The notes below the pieces were generated by a model. That model saw nothing but the letters and a program-made list of their open reading frames with translations, was not told where the DNA came from and made no database searches. A program made the translations under genes and the position numbers. DNA of 53,128 nt from CALGLS01 sp047626155 (lineage in GTDB: Bacteria > Bacteroidota > Bacteroidia > Chitinophagales > Saprospiraceae). The DNA lies in the NCBI GenBank assembly GCA_047626155.1, contig JBLHRR010000020.1, positions 1-53,128 of the forward strand. The letters are read 5' to 3'. How positions within the stretch are numbered: position 1 is the stretch's first letter; the number at the start of each line of letters is the position of its first letter. Positions 51,438 to 53,128 of the stretch are shown piece by piece.

Positions 51438-53128
51438 TTACTCAACAATGATCATCTTCTTAGTAGCAGAGTCAGTAGCTGTTTCCAATGTGTAGTATAA
51501 CACACCAGTTGCAGTTAATTCGCTACGGTTCAATGAAACTTCATTGTAACCTTTTGCGAAGTCACCTTCTACCATCTTCAATACTCTACCTGCAACATCA
51601 TAAACCTTCAAAGAAGCGTTACCAGCAACTGGTAAGTTGAAACCAATTACAGTTTCTGCTTTGAATGGGTTAGGAGTGTTTTGGTAAAGGTCGAATCCAG
51701 CAGCTACAGTTCCGTTTTCGTTGTTATACTCAACAGCAACTCCCATAAGCTCCAACTCAGCGTTGTAAGCTTCAGCAGCAGTGTAACGAGAGTTAACAGT
51801 GATTACGTCACTTACCTGAGCAGCAGACTTAGCCATGAACGTTACAGAGAATACAACTTCGTTGTTGTTCAATGCAGTAGCGTCAGTGTTGTTCCAAGAA
51901 GTAGTAATAACACCTTCGTTTACTTTGTTCAATCCGAAGTTACCTTCAGACAACTTAGTCAAGTTACCAGCAGTCATGTCAACAAATTCAACAGCGTCTG
52001 TATCGAAAGACATTGTGAACTGGTATCCCATGATGTTGTCAAAATCAGTAGCTTTGAAGTCAACTGTATACTCTTCACCAGCAACCATTGTCTGGTTGTC
52101 AATGTTGAATACTAAGTCAGCAACAGTTGTACGATCTTCACCACCTACTAGGCTGTTAGGAATTGCAGAACCGTTAACGTCTCCAACCTTCACACCTACG
52201 TAGTTCGCGATTTCACTAGCAGTCAAGTTATTGATTGCAGTCAATTCAGGGAATACAGTTGCGAAAGGATTGTTAGCGTTATCGAATACGTAGTTAGCTT
52301 CAACGAATCTCCAAGACTCATTGTTCTGGAATTCAGTGTCAATGAAAAGGATCAACTTACGTAGTTCAACCATATCGAAAGTAGTGATACTTCCAGAGTT
52401 GTTTACGTCAGCAGCGATCTGCTTGTAAGGAGAATCTAATGCAGTGATTCCTAAGATGTGCTTAGAGATCAAAACAAGGTCATAAGTAGATACACCGTTC
52501 AATGGTTCCAAGTTCAAACTAGGAGTAACCTCGTAGTTGTAACCAACTGGTAAACCAATAGTTCCGTAAGCACCAGCATTGTTGGTGTAAGCAGAAGCAG
52601 GAATACCAGGAGCGTTTCCAGTGATAGCAATCTCAACAGATTCAACAGACTCAGTCATTTCCGTAGAAACAGTACCAGAGATGCTGTTAGTAGCTGTTGG
52701 TCCACAAGCATTAGAGTTATCTTCTAACAATACATAAGTAGAAGCATAAGACCAGTTGTTTGCACAATCCTTAACCCAAAGGTCAACAGGAATGTTAGAA
52801 CCTAATAATTCTAAGTCATCACAGTCAAATACATAGTGATCAGCAGTTGGAGGAGCAGTTTGCCCAGGTCCCTGTGAAGGAACTCCAATTCTCATATCAC
52901 AAATGTCAGAACAGTTATCGTAAGAACCAGTGTTTAGGTCAGAAGCCCATACATCAGCTTGGTCAGCTTGAGCCAAGTCTACAGCGATACCGTTAAGAGC
53001 ATATACAGTAGGACCGTCAAGGTCAGCAGCAGTGAATAAGTACTCACATACAGTGATATTTCCACAACCATCTTCAACAGTCCACTTGATACTGTGCGTA
53101 CCAGCTGGGATCTGAGTAGAGAAGAAAG
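51438..53128 (-). CDS. Dockerin- and cohesin-bearing T9SS surface protein (5' end outside window)
   Basis: At least 562 residues, open to the right edge. The visible order is: an HYR-like domain (QIPAGTHSIKWTVEDGCG) at the edge; a second beta domain; a carboxypeptidase-regulatory-like domain (ISGTVSTEMTESVESVEIAI); a dockerin (NGVSTYDLVLISKHILGI with ADVNNSGSITTFDMVELRKL); a cohesin-like domain (FDNIMGYQFTMSFDTDAVEF, EVVFSVTFMAK); and a type A sorting domain (YQNTPNPFKAETVIGFNL to TKKMIIVE). Codon use differs sharply from the neighbours: nearly all Asn is AAC and Phe is TTC, with Ala mostly GCT and Val often GTA or GTT, the mark of very high expression. It is likely an abundant surface protein. 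Confidence 0.92.
   Translation of the reverse strand, partial: FFSTQIPAGTHSIKWTVEDGCGNITVCEYLFTAADLDGPTVYALNGIAVDLAQADQADVWASDLNTGSYDNCSDICDMRIGVPSQGPGQTAPPTADHYVFDCDDLELLGSNIPVDLWVKDCANNWSYASTYVLLEDNSNACGPTATNSISGTVSTEMTESVESVEIAITGNAPGIPASAYTNNAGAYGTIGLPVGYNYEVTPSLNLEPLNGVSTYDLVLISKHILGITALDSPYKQIAADVNNSGSITTFDMVELRKLILFIDTEFQNNESWRFVEANYVFDNANNPFATVFPELTAINNLTASEIANYVGVKVGDVNGSAIPNSLVGGEDRTTVADLVFNIDNQTMVAGEEYTVDFKATDFDNIMGYQFTMSFDTDAVEFVDMTAGNLTKLSEGNFGLNKVNEGVITTSWNNTDATALNNNEVVFSVTFMAKSAAQVSDVITVNSRYTAAEAYNAELELMGVAVEYNNENGTVAAGFDLYQNTPNPFKAETVIGFNLPVAGNASLKVYDVAGRVLKMVEGDFAKGYNEVSLNRSELTATGVLYYTLETATDSATKKMIIVE

Overview
The window reads as chromosomal DNA of a Bacteroidota bacterium, most likely a marine-type member of class Saprospiria (Saprospiraceae/Lewinella-like). 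The evidence is the density of type IX secretion (T9SS) substrates: three giant proteins with gliding-motility-type (CHU_C) C-termini and several with 'FPNP' type A sorting domains. A PorP/SprF-family protein, DUF4252 proteins, a PUR/DUF3276 protein and promoters of the Bacteroidota form TTTG-N19-TAnnTTTG point the same way. The genus cannot be fixed from the sequence alone. I saw no rRNA, tRNA, CRISPR array, transposase or phage gene.

Layout. 1-3.3 kb: a gene tail entering from the left edge, a fasciclin protein, a periplasmic TonB-C-domain protein, then a graveyard of gene fragments. 3.3-7.6 kb (minus): a cysteine-dioxygenase-like cupin, then a likely operon of N-acylamino acid racemase, N-acyl-D-amino acid deacylase and GNAT acyltransferase, with an operator-like palindrome in front. 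7.7-15.6 kb: an in-frame chimera of two T9SS substrate remnants, an 1882-residue CHU_C protein that has lost its signal peptide, and a lipoprotein. 15.8-19.3 kb: TPR protein, GDSL hydrolase, EI24-type membrane protein and small proteins. 19.4-21.9 kb: a transporter strikingly like the animal high-affinity choline transporter CHT1, divergent from a phosphatidylcholine synthase. 22.1-29.9 kb: a Rof-like antiterminator, a coupled ComEC/HhH competence pair behind a consensus promoter, fructose-1,6-bisphosphatase, an MsbA-type ABC exporter and a PUR protein. 30.5-43.2 kb: two intact CHU_C giants flanking a PorP/SprF protein, with an RNA-like locus between. 43.5-45.9 kb: a phosphoesterase-like protein and a beta-propeller T9SS substrate. 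46-51.1 kb: an ECF sigma / anti-sigma / three DUF4252 / ABC transporter operon. 51.4 kb to the right edge: the C-terminal part of a dockerin-cohesin T9SS protein with highly biased codons.

The clearest functional stories are choline uptake feeding phosphatidylcholine synthesis, an amino-acid stereochemistry operon built from acyltransferase, racemase and deacylase, and the sigma-controlled DUF4252/ABC operon. Two families of dispersed structured repeats sit just after stop codons; one keeps its hairpin fold while the stem sequence changes. Family names come from motif recognition by eye; no database search was run.
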